This document shows, piece by piece, positions 53,250 to 61,483 of a stretch of 64,000 bases of DNA (the stretch's first letter is position 1; each line of letters begins with the position of its first letter). The DNA lies in the NCBI GenBank assembly GCA_030652035.1, contig JAUSBJ010000001.1, positions 44,211 through 108,210 of the forward strand, read 5' to 3'. The stretch comes from Sulfurimicrobium sp. Lineage in GTDB: Bacteria; Pseudomonadota; Gammaproteobacteria; Burkholderiales; Sulfuricellaceae. Below the pieces are notes generated by a model. That model worked only from the letters and a program-made list of their open reading frames with translations. It had not been told where the DNA came from and did not search any database. A program made the translations under genes and the position numbers.

Positions 53250-54245
53250 ATGAAAAATACTGTTTTGACTCCTTTTTCTGCATTGACGCCGGATGTGGTT
53301 CTGAATGCGCTTGATAGCGTCGGCTTTCGCAGTGATGGCCGCCTGCTCGCGCTCAACAGCTACGAAAACCGCGTCTATCAGATCGGCATGGAAGATGGGC
53401 CGCCGCTGGTGGCAAAATTTTACCGGCCGGCACGCTGGAGCGACGACGCGATTCTTGAAGAACATGCTTTTACCCAGGAATTGGCGGAGCGCGAAATTCC
53501 GGTGGTGCCACCGCTACCGTTGTCCGGGGCCGGCACGCTGCACTGCTTCGATGGCTTCCGCTTTGCCGTTTTTCCCAAGCAGGGCGGACGTGCGCCGGAA
53601 CTGGAGGACAGCAATACCCTGGAGTGGATGGGGCGCTTCCTCGGGCGCATTCATGCAGTGGGCGCGTTGCGGCCGTTCCAGCACCGGCCGGTGCTGGATA
53701 TCGCGAGTTTTGGCACTGAACCGCGTGATTACCTGCTGGCCAATAAATTTATCCCGCCTGACCTGGACGAGGCCTGGCGCAGCGTCGTGGCCTTGGCTCT
53801 GGATGGGGTGCGGCGCTGTTACGAACGTGCTGGCAGCGTGCGCATGTTACGTTTACATGGCGACTGCCATGCTGGTAATGTGCTGTGGACGGACAATGGC
53901 CCGCATTTCGTCGATTTTGACGACGCCCGCATGGGTCCGGCGGTGCAGGACCTGTGGATGATGCTGTCGGGGGAGCGCACCGATATGGCGCGGCAACTGG
54001 CCGATCTGCTGGCAGGTTACGAGGATTTCCATGAATTTGATCTGCGCGAGTTGCATCTGATCGAAGCGCTACGCACACTACGCCTGATCCACTATTCCGC
54101 CTGGCTGGCCCGGCGCTGGGATGACCCGGCATTTCCGGCTGCATTCCCCTGGTTCAATTCACAACGCTACTGGCAGGATCGTATTCTGGAGTTGCGCGAG
54201 CAGTTGGCTTTGATGGATGAAGGGCCGCTTTGGTCGCAGTATTAG
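53250..54245 (+). CDS. srkA: Stress-response serine/threonine protein kinase SrkA (RdoA/YihE)
   Basis: A 331-residue kinase of the APH-like fold. The catalytic loop is LRLHGDCHAGNVLWTDNG, with the metal-binding aspartate in HFVDFDDARMGPAVQDLWMM. E. coli SrkA (YihE) phosphorylates Ser/Thr and limits death under stress; it is usually next to dsbA, which is absent here. The N-terminus (DVVLNALDSVGFRSDGRLLA) fits the family. No Shine-Dalgarno is visible. Confidence 0.93.
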   Translation: MKNTVLTPFSALTPDVVLNALDSVGFRSDGRLLALNSYENRVYQIGMEDGPPLVAKFYRPARWSDDAILEEHAFTQELAEREIPVVPPLPLSGAGTLHCFDGFRFAVFPKQGGRAPELEDSNTLEWMGRFLGRIHAVGALRPFQHRPVLDIASFGTEPRDYLLANKFIPPDLDEAWRSVVALALDGVRRCYERAGSVRMLRLHGDCHAGNVLWTDNGPHFVDFDDARMGPAVQDLWMMLSGERTDMARQLADLLAGYEDFHEFDLRELHLIEALRTLRLIHYSAWLARRWDDPAFPAAFPWFNSQRYWQDRILELREQLALMDEGPLWSQY

Positions 54246-54247
54246 CC

Positions 54248-54649
54248 CTAAATCATGATGCCACCCCGGGTTGGCATCATGATGGGATGCCCGCCCGACT
54301 GGAATATTAATAGTCCGATAAAGAAGCTGAAAATTGCAATGAAAATACTGGCGAAAAACGCGGTCCAGAAGCCGGATATCCTGAAGCCCGGCACAATGGC
54401 CGCGACCAGCATGATGACCAGTGCATTGATGACCAGCAGAAAAAAACCGAAGGTGAGGAGCGTAATCGGCAAGGTCAGAACGACCAGTACCGGGCGCACG
54501 ATCGCATTGGCAAAACCCAGCAGCAAGGCCGAGATAAACAGGGATTGCTTGTTTGAAAAGCTGATGCCACGAAAGATTGCGCTGGCAACCCACAGGGCAA
54601 GGGCAGTGATCGCCCAGTGAGCCAAGAATTCGCTTAGATTGTTTAACAT
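54248..54649 (-). CDS. Phage-holin-4-like (YvlD) small membrane protein
   Basis: A 133-residue protein with four hydrophobic helices, matching the phage_holin_4_2/YvlD family (GFANAIVRPVLVVLTLPITL, FGFFLLVINALVIMLVAAIV). Despite the family name, chromosomal members are not prophage genes and their function is unknown. It converges with srkA, 2 bases apart. The last codons are encoded by a palindrome. Confidence 0.88.
   Translation of the reverse strand: MLNNLSEFLAHWAITALALWVASAIFRGISFSNKQSLFISALLLGFANAIVRPVLVVLTLPITLLTFGFFLLVINALVIMLVAAIVPGFRISGFWTAFFASIFIAIFSFFIGLLIFQSGGHPIMMPTRGGIMI
54252..54283. repeat. Perfect 12-bp palindrome at the end of convergent genes
   Basis: ATCATGATGCCA and TGGCATCATGAT flank an 8-base centre. 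It could form a hairpin that ends both transcripts, though there is no T run. Confidence 0.7.
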
Positions 54650-54870
54650 GCCTGCGATCCGGGAGAGTGTTTCATTTACGGGTGATTATGACTGCCCCGG
54701 GTGTTTTCCCCAAGAAAATTTGATTGCTTGGGGTGGTGTTGCGTTGATCCTGAACAATACTTCGATCATGAAAAGAAGCTTGAATAAAATGCGGTTTCAT
54801 GGTAGAAAGTGAACATTGCTGATCGATGAATTTAAGTTGAATTTTTTGATCAGGTAGCACCTAAAATTTA
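54650..54870. promoter_or_regulatory. Leader region before the c-di-GMP riboswitch
   Basis: About 220 AT-rich bases without a credible gene. TTGAAT near 54837 and TAAAAT at 54862-54867 (spacing about 19) may be the promoter, which would start the transcript almost at the first base of the aptamer. Confidence 0.5.
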
Positions 54871-54950
54871 AGGGCAAACTCATCGAAAGGTGGGGACGCA
54901 AAGTTTCCGGTCTAAGGGGCAGATGCCCTAGGGTAGCGGGATTGCTGGGT
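54871..54950 (+). ncRNA. c-di-GMP-I (GEMM) riboswitch aptamer
   Basis: The conserved blocks appear in order: GGGCAAAC, a GAAA tetraloop, GGGACGCAAAG, CCGGTCTA, a variable hairpin (GGGGCAGATGCCCTA), GGGTAGCGGG and a closing ATTGCTGG. This is the class I c-di-GMP aptamer. It lies about 155 bases before the DUF1631 start in the same direction. The expression platform is not clear; a weak stem (TGTGA/TCACA near 54975-55000) follows. Confidence 0.93.
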
Positions 54951-55104
54951 GAGTATGGATCGTGGTGTGATGCACTGCGATTTCACATCATCTCCACTTT
55001 TCCTTCTTCTCCCTCGTTTGATCGTTACAGCTTTGCGCCAACGCAGGCCAGATTGCTGATCTTGTTCGCAAGCTTGTTTGCCCGCTCTGTCAGGAGACGG
55101 AACC

Positions 55105-57489
55105 ATGAATGACGCCGCGCAAAAAAACATCGTGAAGATGAGCCAGTTCGACCGCCCCCGTGCGGTGCCGGGCTCATCCATGTCGGTATTGAACGATTGC
55201 CGGGATATGGCCTCTTCTCGACTGGCGCAGGCATTGTCCCAGACGATGGGCAAGGCGGTAGATGATCTCTTCGAGCTATCCGAGCAAGTGTCGAATTATG
55301 AGATGCGTAATCTGTACATGGAAGCCATGACAGTTGCTCGCGAACAACGCGGCATCATTGAAGCTGGATTCAAGCAGGCTTTCATACAGGACTTCAACCA
55401 GGAAGCGCGCCGCGAAAAACGCTCACAGCAGGAATTCTCACTTGATACCTCAGAACTGAGCCTGGTTGAACCGGATGATCTCGAGGAATCACTGGCGTCG
55501 ATCAATATCTCGAACAGCATTCATGGAGATTGCGCCGAGGAGCTTTTTGGCGTCGAAAAGCGTGTAGGCATGCTGCTGCATGATCCCGAACTGTTGCAAT
55601 CAAATAACCCACTCGGGCCCGAGGTGATCGCCAATGCCTTCATGAAATCCATGAAGGCGCTCGATTGCCAGGTCAAGGTCAAGTTGTTGCTGGTGAATAT
55701 GTTCACCAAACATATGCCTCGCCAGGTAAAGGGAATTTATCAGGATATCAACCAGTTCCTGGTGGACAAGGGTGTGTTGGCCAAGATTCGGGTGGGGATG
55801 AAGAAACAGACCGCTGCAAGTGTGGCTGATGAGCCGGCAGCGTCCAGTACTGAAACTACAGCGCCATCCCGCTCCGGCGATGGCGGACTGTTCGCGGCGC
55901 TGCAGCAGTTGCTTACGCGTGGATTTGGTGGTGCAGGCGCTGCTGGAGCGCCTGGTGGTGGAGTCGGGGCGGGTGCCTCACCAGCGATGATCATGGAAGG
56001 CGGCACGCCGCAAGCCGGTTTGCCGGCACAAAGCCTGGCTGTGGTGAATTCGCTGACGCAACTTCAGCAAGGGCAATTGGCAGGTGTTGGCGGCGCGCTG
56101 GATGCGGCATCGCTGTCGAACGGCCAGATCAATGTGTTGCGCGAGATCAAGTCTAGTCCGGTTGCCAGTGCCATGGGGCATGTGGATGCGATGACACTGG
56201 ATATCGTAGCCATGTTGTTCGACTACATCCTGGATGACCGGCGTATTCCGGATGCCATGAAAGCCCTCATCGGCAGGCTTCAGATTCCGGTGCTCAAGGT
56301 GGCCATGCTGGATAAGACCTTCTTTTCGCAGAAATCCCACCCAGCCAGGAAATTGCTGGACCGGCTGGCAGAAGTTTCGATTGGCTGGGATGAAACCGAG
56401 GGGCATCAATGTGGCCTCTATAAGACAGTCGATGGGCTGATCCAGCGCATCATGAATGAATTCGATGACAAAGTCGGGATCTTTGCCGAGGTTCTGGAAA
56501 ATCTCGAAAACTATCTCTCCGCAGAGAAAAAGCGCACCGATGAACTCACCGGTCTGAGTGCCCAGGTTGTCCATCACCGTGAGCAGGCTGAAATTTCGCG
56601 CATCATGGCGCATGACGAAGTGCGGCGACGTATCCATACTCCGCATTTGCCTGAAGTGATCCGGAGTTTTCTGACGGGCTGCTGGGAGTCCGTGCTTGCC
56701 GCAGCCTATACCAAAGCCGGAGAGGATGGCGCATCCTGGAATCGGGCAATTGCCACCATGGATGAGCTGGTCTGGAGCGTGGAGCCCAAGCGTGTGCCGG
56801 AAGACCGCAAGAAACTAGTCGCTCTCTTGCCCAGCCTGCTTAAACATTTGCAGGATGGCATGGTGCAAGCCGGTTTGCCGGATACTGAACGCGACCAGTT
56901 TTTTGCGCGCCTGGTGAATTGTCATGCGGTGGTGGTCAAGGCGGGTCTACATGCAATTGAGCAGGAAGATACGCTTCATGCGGAAATCTTGGAGCGAGAT
57001 ATCGCGGCGGAGGAGGCGGCTGAGAAGGCGCGCCTTGAGGCCGAGCCGGCCGACTTCGCTGAAATTGCTGTGCCGTCTGAGCATGTCGAACCAGATCCTG
57101 CAATCATGCAGGCGCTGATTGCCGATACCGAGATAGAATCTGGCTGGCAAACATTTACTATCGGTGATGATAATTGGCAGAATGAACCAGCCGTTGCATC
57201 CGACGAATACGATGCCATGGTTAAACGTATCAAGCGTGGTACCTGGATCGAGATCGAGCAGGAAAATGCTGCTCCTACTCGCGTCAAGCTGGCCTGGGTC
57301 AGTCCGCTCAAGGGGCTTCTCCTGTTTACCAATCGCTTGGGTGAACGGGCGGTATCCATTACGCCGGAGGGTTTGGCCGAGAAATTCCGTAGCGGGATGG
57401 CGCATGTGATTGATGATATTGCCCTGGTGGATCGTGCCGTGAACAACCTCATGGAGCGTCTCAAGCAAACTTCGGTCGAAGCGGGCTAG
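55105..57489 (+). CDS. DUF1631 family protein under riboswitch control
   Basis: A 794-residue soluble protein. DUF1631 segments include VLNDCRDMASSRLAQALSQ, LGPEVIANAFMKSMKALDCQ and LPEVIRSFLTGCWESVLAAA; a Gly/Ala-rich linker lies near residues 260-310. The C-terminal part (GTWIEIEQENAAPTRVKLAW, then SPLKGLLLFTNRLGERAVSI) looks like a PilZ-type barrel. The family is poorly characterised. GGAG lies 10 bases before the ATG. With the riboswitch in front and EAL-HDOD behind, a role in c-di-GMP response is likely. Confidence 0.88.
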   Translation: MNDAAQKNIVKMSQFDRPRAVPGSSMSVLNDCRDMASSRLAQALSQTMGKAVDDLFELSEQVSNYEMRNLYMEAMTVAREQRGIIEAGFKQAFIQDFNQEARREKRSQQEFSLDTSELSLVEPDDLEESLASINISNSIHGDCAEELFGVEKRVGMLLHDPELLQSNNPLGPEVIANAFMKSMKALDCQVKVKLLLVNMFTKHMPRQVKGIYQDINQFLVDKGVLAKIRVGMKKQTAASVADEPAASSTETTAPSRSGDGGLFAALQQLLTRGFGGAGAAGAPGGGVGAGASPAMIMEGGTPQAGLPAQSLAVVNSLTQLQQGQLAGVGGALDAASLSNGQINVLREIKSSPVASAMGHVDAMTLDIVAMLFDYILDDRRIPDAMKALIGRLQIPVLKVAMLDKTFFSQKSHPARKLLDRLAEVSIGWDETEGHQCGLYKTVDGLIQRIMNEFDDKVGIFAEVLENLENYLSAEKKRTDELTGLSAQVVHHREQAEISRIMAHDEVRRRIHTPHLPEVIRSFLTGCWESVLAAAYTKAGEDGASWNRAIATMDELVWSVEPKRVPEDRKKLVALLPSLLKHLQDGMVQAGLPDTERDQFFARLVNCHAVVVKAGLHAIEQEDTLHAEILERDIAAEEAAEKARLEAEPADFAEIAVPSEHVEPDPAIMQALIADTEIESGWQTFTIGDDNWQNEPAVASDEYDAMVKRIKRGTWIEIEQENAAPTRVKLAWVSPLKGLLLFTNRLGERAVSITPEGLAEKFRSGMAHVIDDIALVDRAVNNLMERLKQTSVEAG

Positions 57490-57504
57490 TCCGGCGTTTA
57501 CAAT

Positions 57505-57540
57505 CGCCCCCGTTTGTTGCATGCTTTGGCGGTGGGGGCG
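57505..57540 (+). terminator. Hairpin after the DUF1631 gene
   Basis: CGCCCCC and GGGGGCG pair around a 22-base loop and are followed by CTTTAAT. It is a weak terminator candidate; read-through into the EAL-HDOD gene is plausible. Confidence 0.45.
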
Positions 57541-57582
57541 CTTTAATGGGGCCTCCCGACCCTGCCAACGGCGAGAACGCTC

Positions 57583-58974
57583 ATGCTGGATAAATTTCTG
57601 AATTTTCTCAAGACCGGCCAGGATGCCGATCTCTCAAATCGTGACTCAGCTACGGAAGCAGCCGTTCCGGATTCGTCAAGGAACCCGCCCGGCAGTGACG
57701 CCCCCGGCGTTCTTGACATGCTCAGCCAGGGCCAGGGTAGTGTGGCAGGGGAAAAGTGGCGCATGTTTCTTGGGCGCCAGCCTATACTCGATGCCTCAAG
57801 CCAGTTTGTCGGCTATGAACTGAAACTCCAGGATCAGAATTTCCCCCCCAGCATCGGTGATGAAGCATCACTTCGCCGCGTGCAGGATGAATTGCTGGTG
57901 ATCAGCGTGATCGATCTGGATTTCCAGAAAGTGCTGGGAAACAGGCTGGTTTTTATCCAGGTGTCACCCGGCATGCTGGATAACCCGATCATCGAATCCC
58001 TGCCGAAACAGAAAGTGGTGGTGGGCGTACGTCTGGAAGGCCCTGTCAGTGAATCATTGTTGCTGCGTTGTCGTGAACTCGCCGCACTGGGTATCCCGTT
58101 GGCACTGGAGGACTTTGAATATCAGCCGGAATATGCACCTTTTCTTGCCATTTGTTCCTGGGTGAAGATAGACACAACCCGCTACGATGCCTTGGCACTT
58201 GGCCAGCAGATCAGTGCAATCCATCGCTCAGCCACGCCACGCCTTATTGCCCAGAAGGTGGAGTCTGATGACGCATTTGAGGCCTACCGTGCGCTGGCTT
58301 TTGAGTATTTCCAGGGGGCCTATTTTTCCCGCCTTCAGCCCAATGCCCCGCAGCGACTCGACAGCGACCGGACGCGCGTGGTTGAAATGCTGAATCTTGT
58401 CATGAACCATGCCGAGCTTTCCGAACTGGAAGACAGGGTCAAGCGCGACCCTGGACTTTCCTACAAACTGCTCAATTTCATCAATTCACCGGCTAACGGT
58501 TTGCAGCAAAAGATTCGTTCCATCGGCCATGGACTGACCCTGCTTGGCTATGATCAACTATACCGCTGGCTGACGCTGCTGCTGTTTACCAGCGGCAAGA
58601 CGGACGGACGCAGCCGGACCTTGCTCAAAAACGCGCTGGTACGGGCGCGCTTTACCGAAACGCTGGGGCAGAGCAGATTTGAGTCTGCCGAGCGCGGCGG
58701 TTTGTTCATTGTCGGCATCTTTTCCTTGCTGGATGCGCTGCTTAATGTACCGATGGCGCAGGCCTTGACGCGCCTCAATCTGCCTGACCCGGTCGTTGAG
58801 GCGCTGCTGAAGCGCACCGGCAGATATGCGCCCTATCTGAAGCTTGCCATCGCCTGCGAAAACTTTGATCAGGATGCCATTGCGCGCAACGCCGAAGCTT
58901 GTGGGCTGACGGCGGATGAGGTGAATGTGATTCATGTCAAGGCCATGATTTGGGGGGAAGAAGTGGCACTTTGA
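57583..58974 (+). CDS. EAL-HDOD (YuxH-type) signalling protein
   Basis: A 463-residue protein: an unstructured N-terminal 60 residues, an EAL-like domain (MFLGRQPILDASSQFVGYEL to about 260) and an HDOD domain (LVMNHAELSELEDRVKRDPG, YKLLNFINSP, LGYDQLYRWLTLLL). The EAL signature is replaced by ELK and the DDFG motif by LEDFEYQ, so it is probably an inactive phosphodiesterase that signals through protein contacts. Related proteins affect motility and c-di-GMP levels. Confidence 0.9.
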   Translation: MLDKFLNFLKTGQDADLSNRDSATEAAVPDSSRNPPGSDAPGVLDMLSQGQGSVAGEKWRMFLGRQPILDASSQFVGYELKLQDQNFPPSIGDEASLRRVQDELLVISVIDLDFQKVLGNRLVFIQVSPGMLDNPIIESLPKQKVVVGVRLEGPVSESLLLRCRELAALGIPLALEDFEYQPEYAPFLAICSWVKIDTTRYDALALGQQISAIHRSATPRLIAQKVESDDAFEAYRALAFEYFQGAYFSRLQPNAPQRLDSDRTRVVEMLNLVMNHAELSELEDRVKRDPGLSYKLLNFINSPANGLQQKIRSIGHGLTLLGYDQLYRWLTLLLFTSGKTDGRSRTLLKNALVRARFTETLGQSRFESAERGGLFIVGIFSLLDALLNVPMAQALTRLNLPDPVVEALLKRTGRYAPYLKLAIACENFDQDAIARNAEACGLTADEVNVIHVKAMIWGEEVAL

Positions 58975-59038
58975 GCATTGATGGATATGCCGGAAGTCAC
59001 TTGAAAGCGCGTACCTCTGACACGTCCTGGCGCATCGC

Positions 59039-59275
59039 CTACAGGCCGCTTTCGCGGATGACGATCCCGGCAATCCATCGCAGGAAATCGCCCAGCATGC
59101 TGCTGCGTTCTCCATCGATGCGCGCGATCAGCGGGATCATTTGCCCGTCCCCCATGTATTCGCCCGTCTTCAGTGTGACCCGGTAAATCGCCTCATTCGG
59201 GAGTAGCGCGCCTCCGGGTTCATTGCGCACGGCAATTTCTCCGCCGTGTGATGAGGCCAGCATGGGCTCTGGCAG
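59039..59275 (-). pseudogene. C-terminal remnant of a membrane-fusion/M50-type protein
   Basis: The minus-strand reading (SSHGGEIAVRNEPGGALLPN, then EAIYRVTL, IDGERSSML and a final IRESGL) matches the C-termini of HlyD-like/peptidase-M50-associated export proteins. Its N-terminal part is missing: the sequence changes at about 59270-59276 into an IS256 fragment on the other strand. It is a truncated gene. Confidence 0.55.
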
Positions 59276-59550
59276 GTTCCCTGAAGCCATCGAAGCTGTT
59301 TACCCCAAAACGGCTGTCCAGCTTTGTATTGTCCATCTGGTGCGCTACAGCCTGAACTATGTGAGCTGGAAACTGCGAAAGGCGGTGGCTGCTGGTCTGC
59401 GAACCATCTACGCCTCTGCCACCGTCGAGGAAGCGGAAACCAAGCTGGCCGAGTTCGAGGAGAAATGGGGGAGAAGCCTATCCTTCGATCGTTCTGTCCT
59501 GGCGGCGCAACTGGGAACGCATCATTCCGTTCATCGACTACCCGCCGGAA
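59276..59550 (+). mobile_element. IS256-family (mutator) transposase remnant
   Basis: FPEAIEAVYPKTAVQLCIVH, SLNYVSWKLRKAVAAGLRTI and EEAETKLAEFEEKWG match the middle of IS256 transposases. After the EKWG codons the match continues only in other frames (EKP, then SWRRNWERIIPFIDYPPE), so at least two frameshifts are present. Start, catalytic ends and terminal repeats are absent. Confidence 0.82.
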
Positions 59551-59641
59551 TCACCCCTTCCCTGCTTCGCCTTCAAAAAAGGGGCACCAGGCAGGCGGCG
59601 AAGGTTTCCGCTTTTCTCTAGATAGTCTGGCGCTTAAACGG

Positions 59642-59929
59642 TCAGGTTGCGGCTTTCTCCATTGGCCGGATATTCGGCTTGGGCAACTGCTCTGCCTGCC
59701 ACAAATCCCATTGGGTTTGCATCCCCAGCCACATATCAGGGGAAGTACCCAACCATGTGGAAAGGCGCAGCGCCATGCCTGCCGTCACACCTGCTTTGCC
59801 ATTCAGCACCTTGGAAAGCATGACGCGAGAAATCTGCAATTCTTCTGCCGCCCTGGTCACGGTCATATCTTCCGGCAACCATTCCCGCAGCACTTGGCCT
59901 GGGTGAGCCGGGTTGTGCATTCTGCTCAT
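59642..59929 (-). CDS. higA: HigA-family antitoxin (XRE repressor)
   Basis: A 95-residue HTH protein: HNPAHPGQVLREWLPEDMTV, TRAAEELQISRVMLSKVLNG and KAGVTAGMALRLSTWLGTSP are the HigA/VapI marks. It neutralises HigB and represses the operon. The start MSRMHNPAHPG has AGGAG 7 bases upstream. It follows higB by 10 bases, the usual toxin-first order. Confidence 0.95.
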   Translation of the reverse strand: MSRMHNPAHPGQVLREWLPEDMTVTRAAEELQISRVMLSKVLNGKAGVTAGMALRLSTWLGTSPDMWLGMQTQWDLWQAEQLPKPNIRPMEKAAT

Positions 59930-59939
59930 GTGTTTGCTC

Positions 59940-60218
59940 CTAGTGATAATCCTGATAATCAACCAACTCTGCATCCGTCCCGACAAACCGGAAAGTCAGC
60001 CGCCAATTCCCATTCACCCAAACCGACCAATGTCCAGCCAGATCACCGCTTAGTGGATGGAGCCGCCACTTGGGCGCACTCATATCTTCCTGCTGTTTGG
60101 CATTGTCCAAGGCAGTTAGCAACACCTGCAGCTTTCCCGCATGATGCGGCTGTATTCCTGCCTTGCTGCCGGTACTGAAAAAAACTTCCAGCCCCTTGTG
60201 ACGAAAGGTTTTAATCAT
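59940..60218 (-). CDS. higB: HigB-family toxin (RelE-like mRNA interferase)
   Basis: A 92-residue RelE-fold toxin: MIKTFRHKGLEVFFSTGSKA, PKWRLHPLSGDLAGHWSVWV and NWRLTFRFVGTDAELVDYQD. HigB cleaves mRNA on the ribosome. The basic and aromatic residues of the C-terminal strands are kept, so it looks functional. It is first in the higB-higA operon, within the decayed mobile region. Confidence 0.95.
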   Translation of the reverse strand: MIKTFRHKGLEVFFSTGSKAGIQPHHAGKLQVLLTALDNAKQQEDMSAPKWRLHPLSGDLAGHWSVWVNGNWRLTFRFVGTDAELVDYQDYH

Positions 60219-60232
60219 GGCTCAATTGTAAT

Positions 60233-60520
60233 GTGTTAATTAATAGTTATCAACACTCGAAACACAAACCTACTTCACCAACTGCAAACCCGCTTGTGCT
60301 GGCACATACTGCTGCTCCTGTTGCGCTGGCGCTGCCTGCTGATGCTGGATTGTCTGACACTGGCAGGGCCATCTTGACCGCTGCCGCTGGTGGAAATCTG
60401 CCGCCTGACATTGCCAGCCAGCTCATTGCCGCAGTCGGCGCACTGGCTCGCGTGGTGGAAATGGACGAATTGGAACGGCGCATCGCACAACTGGAAGGGG
60501 TGAAAAATGGGAAATCTTGA
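60233..60520 (+). pseudogene. C-terminal remnant resembling DUF5681 proteins
   Basis: The 95-codon frame from GTG 60233 contains ADAGLSDTGRAILTAAAGGN, LPPDIASQLIAAVGALARVV and EMDELERRIAQLEG, similar to the C-termini of DUF5681 (phage-associated) proteins. The first about 25 residues are unrelated and there is no Shine-Dalgarno, so the N-terminal part is probably lost. Confidence 0.5.
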
Positions 60521-60701
60521 AAAGAGAGTTGCGGACCTGGAAGCCAGGCAGGGTGCCGGTGGCCAGGTTGATGAAATCATCATCCGGCTTATCCGCCCAG
60601 GCGATCTGGCTTGTGTGGGCGAGCGCAGGTACAGCCGCGACACTGGCGAATGGAATTACACTCGTCTGATTGATGAAGGGGGCGGCTATGAACCAGCTTG
60701 A
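60507..60701 (+). CDS. Small protein with coiled-coil start (MGNLEKRVADLE)
   Basis: A 64-residue protein; a helical N-terminus (NLEKRVADLEARQG) precedes a short beta-like part (DEIIIRLIRPGDLACVGERR). GGAAGGGG lies before the ATG, which overlaps the upstream frame. Small proteins of this kind often follow DUF5681 genes. No function is assigned. Confidence 0.6.
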   Translation: MGNLEKRVADLEARQGAGGQVDEIIIRLIRPGDLACVGERRYSRDTGEWNYTRLIDEGGGYEPA

Positions 60702-60918
60702 GCGTCGATTGTTGAAGCTGGAAGGCGAGATCAGGCCAGCCTGCATGAGTGCGGAACAAGTGAGCCATCGGATTGATGAACTACTGGCCAAGGCTGGCAC
60801 GTCAAGGGAGCAGGTCATCGCCGAGCATGGTAGTTTGGGTGCCTATTGTCATTGGCTTATATGTGAATCAAAAGAAATTTTCTGGCCCCGAAATAAACGA
60901 TGGCAGAGCGGCCAGTGA
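60688..60918 (+). CDS. Small protein with coiled-coil start (MNQLERRLLKLE)
   Basis: A 76-residue protein, overlapping the previous gene by 14 bases, with GGGGGCGG before its ATG. The start resembles the preceding protein, suggesting related small accessory proteins of a mobile element. The rest (SAEQVSHRIDELLAKAGTSR) is helical. Function is unknown. Confidence 0.6.
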   Translation: MNQLERRLLKLEGEIRPACMSAEQVSHRIDELLAKAGTSREQVIAEHGSLGAYCHWLICESKEIFWPRNKRWQSGQ

Positions 60919-60967
60919 TAAATACATGGCGATGCTAGATTAGCAAATACGGGTAGATTGGCCGCTG

Positions 60968-61210
60968 GTGGCTTCGGTGGGCGCGGCTTATGGTTTCATC
61001 CTTGCGGAACAGCAAGCCACGATTGTGGCGAGTGCGCAGGATTGGGGTAAGGCAAATGTGCAGGGGCAAAACAAGATCACCGATAACGTTACCGGTGACA
61101 CAGTAGCAGACAGGGTAGCAACATCTGGCGCAAGCGATAAGACGCAGCGCGATGCCGATTATTTTGAAGGCGCGGTTACAAAATGGTTACATCTTGTTTT
61201 ACGTGTTTGA
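60968..61210 (+). CDS. Unrecognised ORF next to the IS110 element
   Basis: An 80-codon frame from a GTG. An N-terminal ASVGAAYGFILAEQQATIVA and an Asn/Asp/Thr-rich rest (NKITDNVTGDTVADRVATSG) give no family match. No Shine-Dalgarno is visible. It may be a fragment of a longer gene, since the frame is also open upstream. Confidence 0.35.
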   Translation: MASVGAAYGFILAEQQATIVASAQDWGKANVQGQNKITDNVTGDTVADRVATSGASDKTQRDADYFEGAVTKWLHLVLRV

Positions 61211-61213
61211 TAT

Positions 61214-61468
61214 GTTAGCGAAGTAATCGGCCCTATGCCGCAAATCGCGCCGAAGAAACACGCGGCTCTCCAAATGTGGCAAGGTGGAATGCGGCGCTGC
61301 GGAAGACCGATGTAGCAATGGTGCATATTGCCCGCGGGTTAGCGTGGTCCTGGGTGACGTCATCGACATTGGTGAATCGGTTCGGCGGTTCAGAGCCGCC
61401 GGGCCGATATCCCGTTTGAGAGAGTGAGCTAGACGACGTACCCGATGCGGCGCCACATTCCATAACGA
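61214..61468 (+). ncRNA. Left non-coding end, candidate bridge/seeker RNA
   Basis: IS110-type elements encode a structured guide RNA in a non-coding end that pairs with both target and donor DNA. This 255-base part has no ORF. It contains GCGGGTTAGCG at 61334-61344, identical to the attC/IS junction of the second copy (63859-63869). The RNA ends and fold cannot be set by eye. Confidence 0.6.
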
Positions 61469-61483
61469 ATGATGGAGCAAGCC

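Noticed and set aside
54248..54649. Prophage suggested by a phage-holin-like gene
   Set aside because: The family is widespread as a chromosomal membrane protein and no phage gene is adjacent.
61139..61213. A third attC site at the left flank of the first IS110 copy
   Set aside because: No paired RYYYAAC/GTTRRRY boxes or complementary arms with extrahelical bases could be found.
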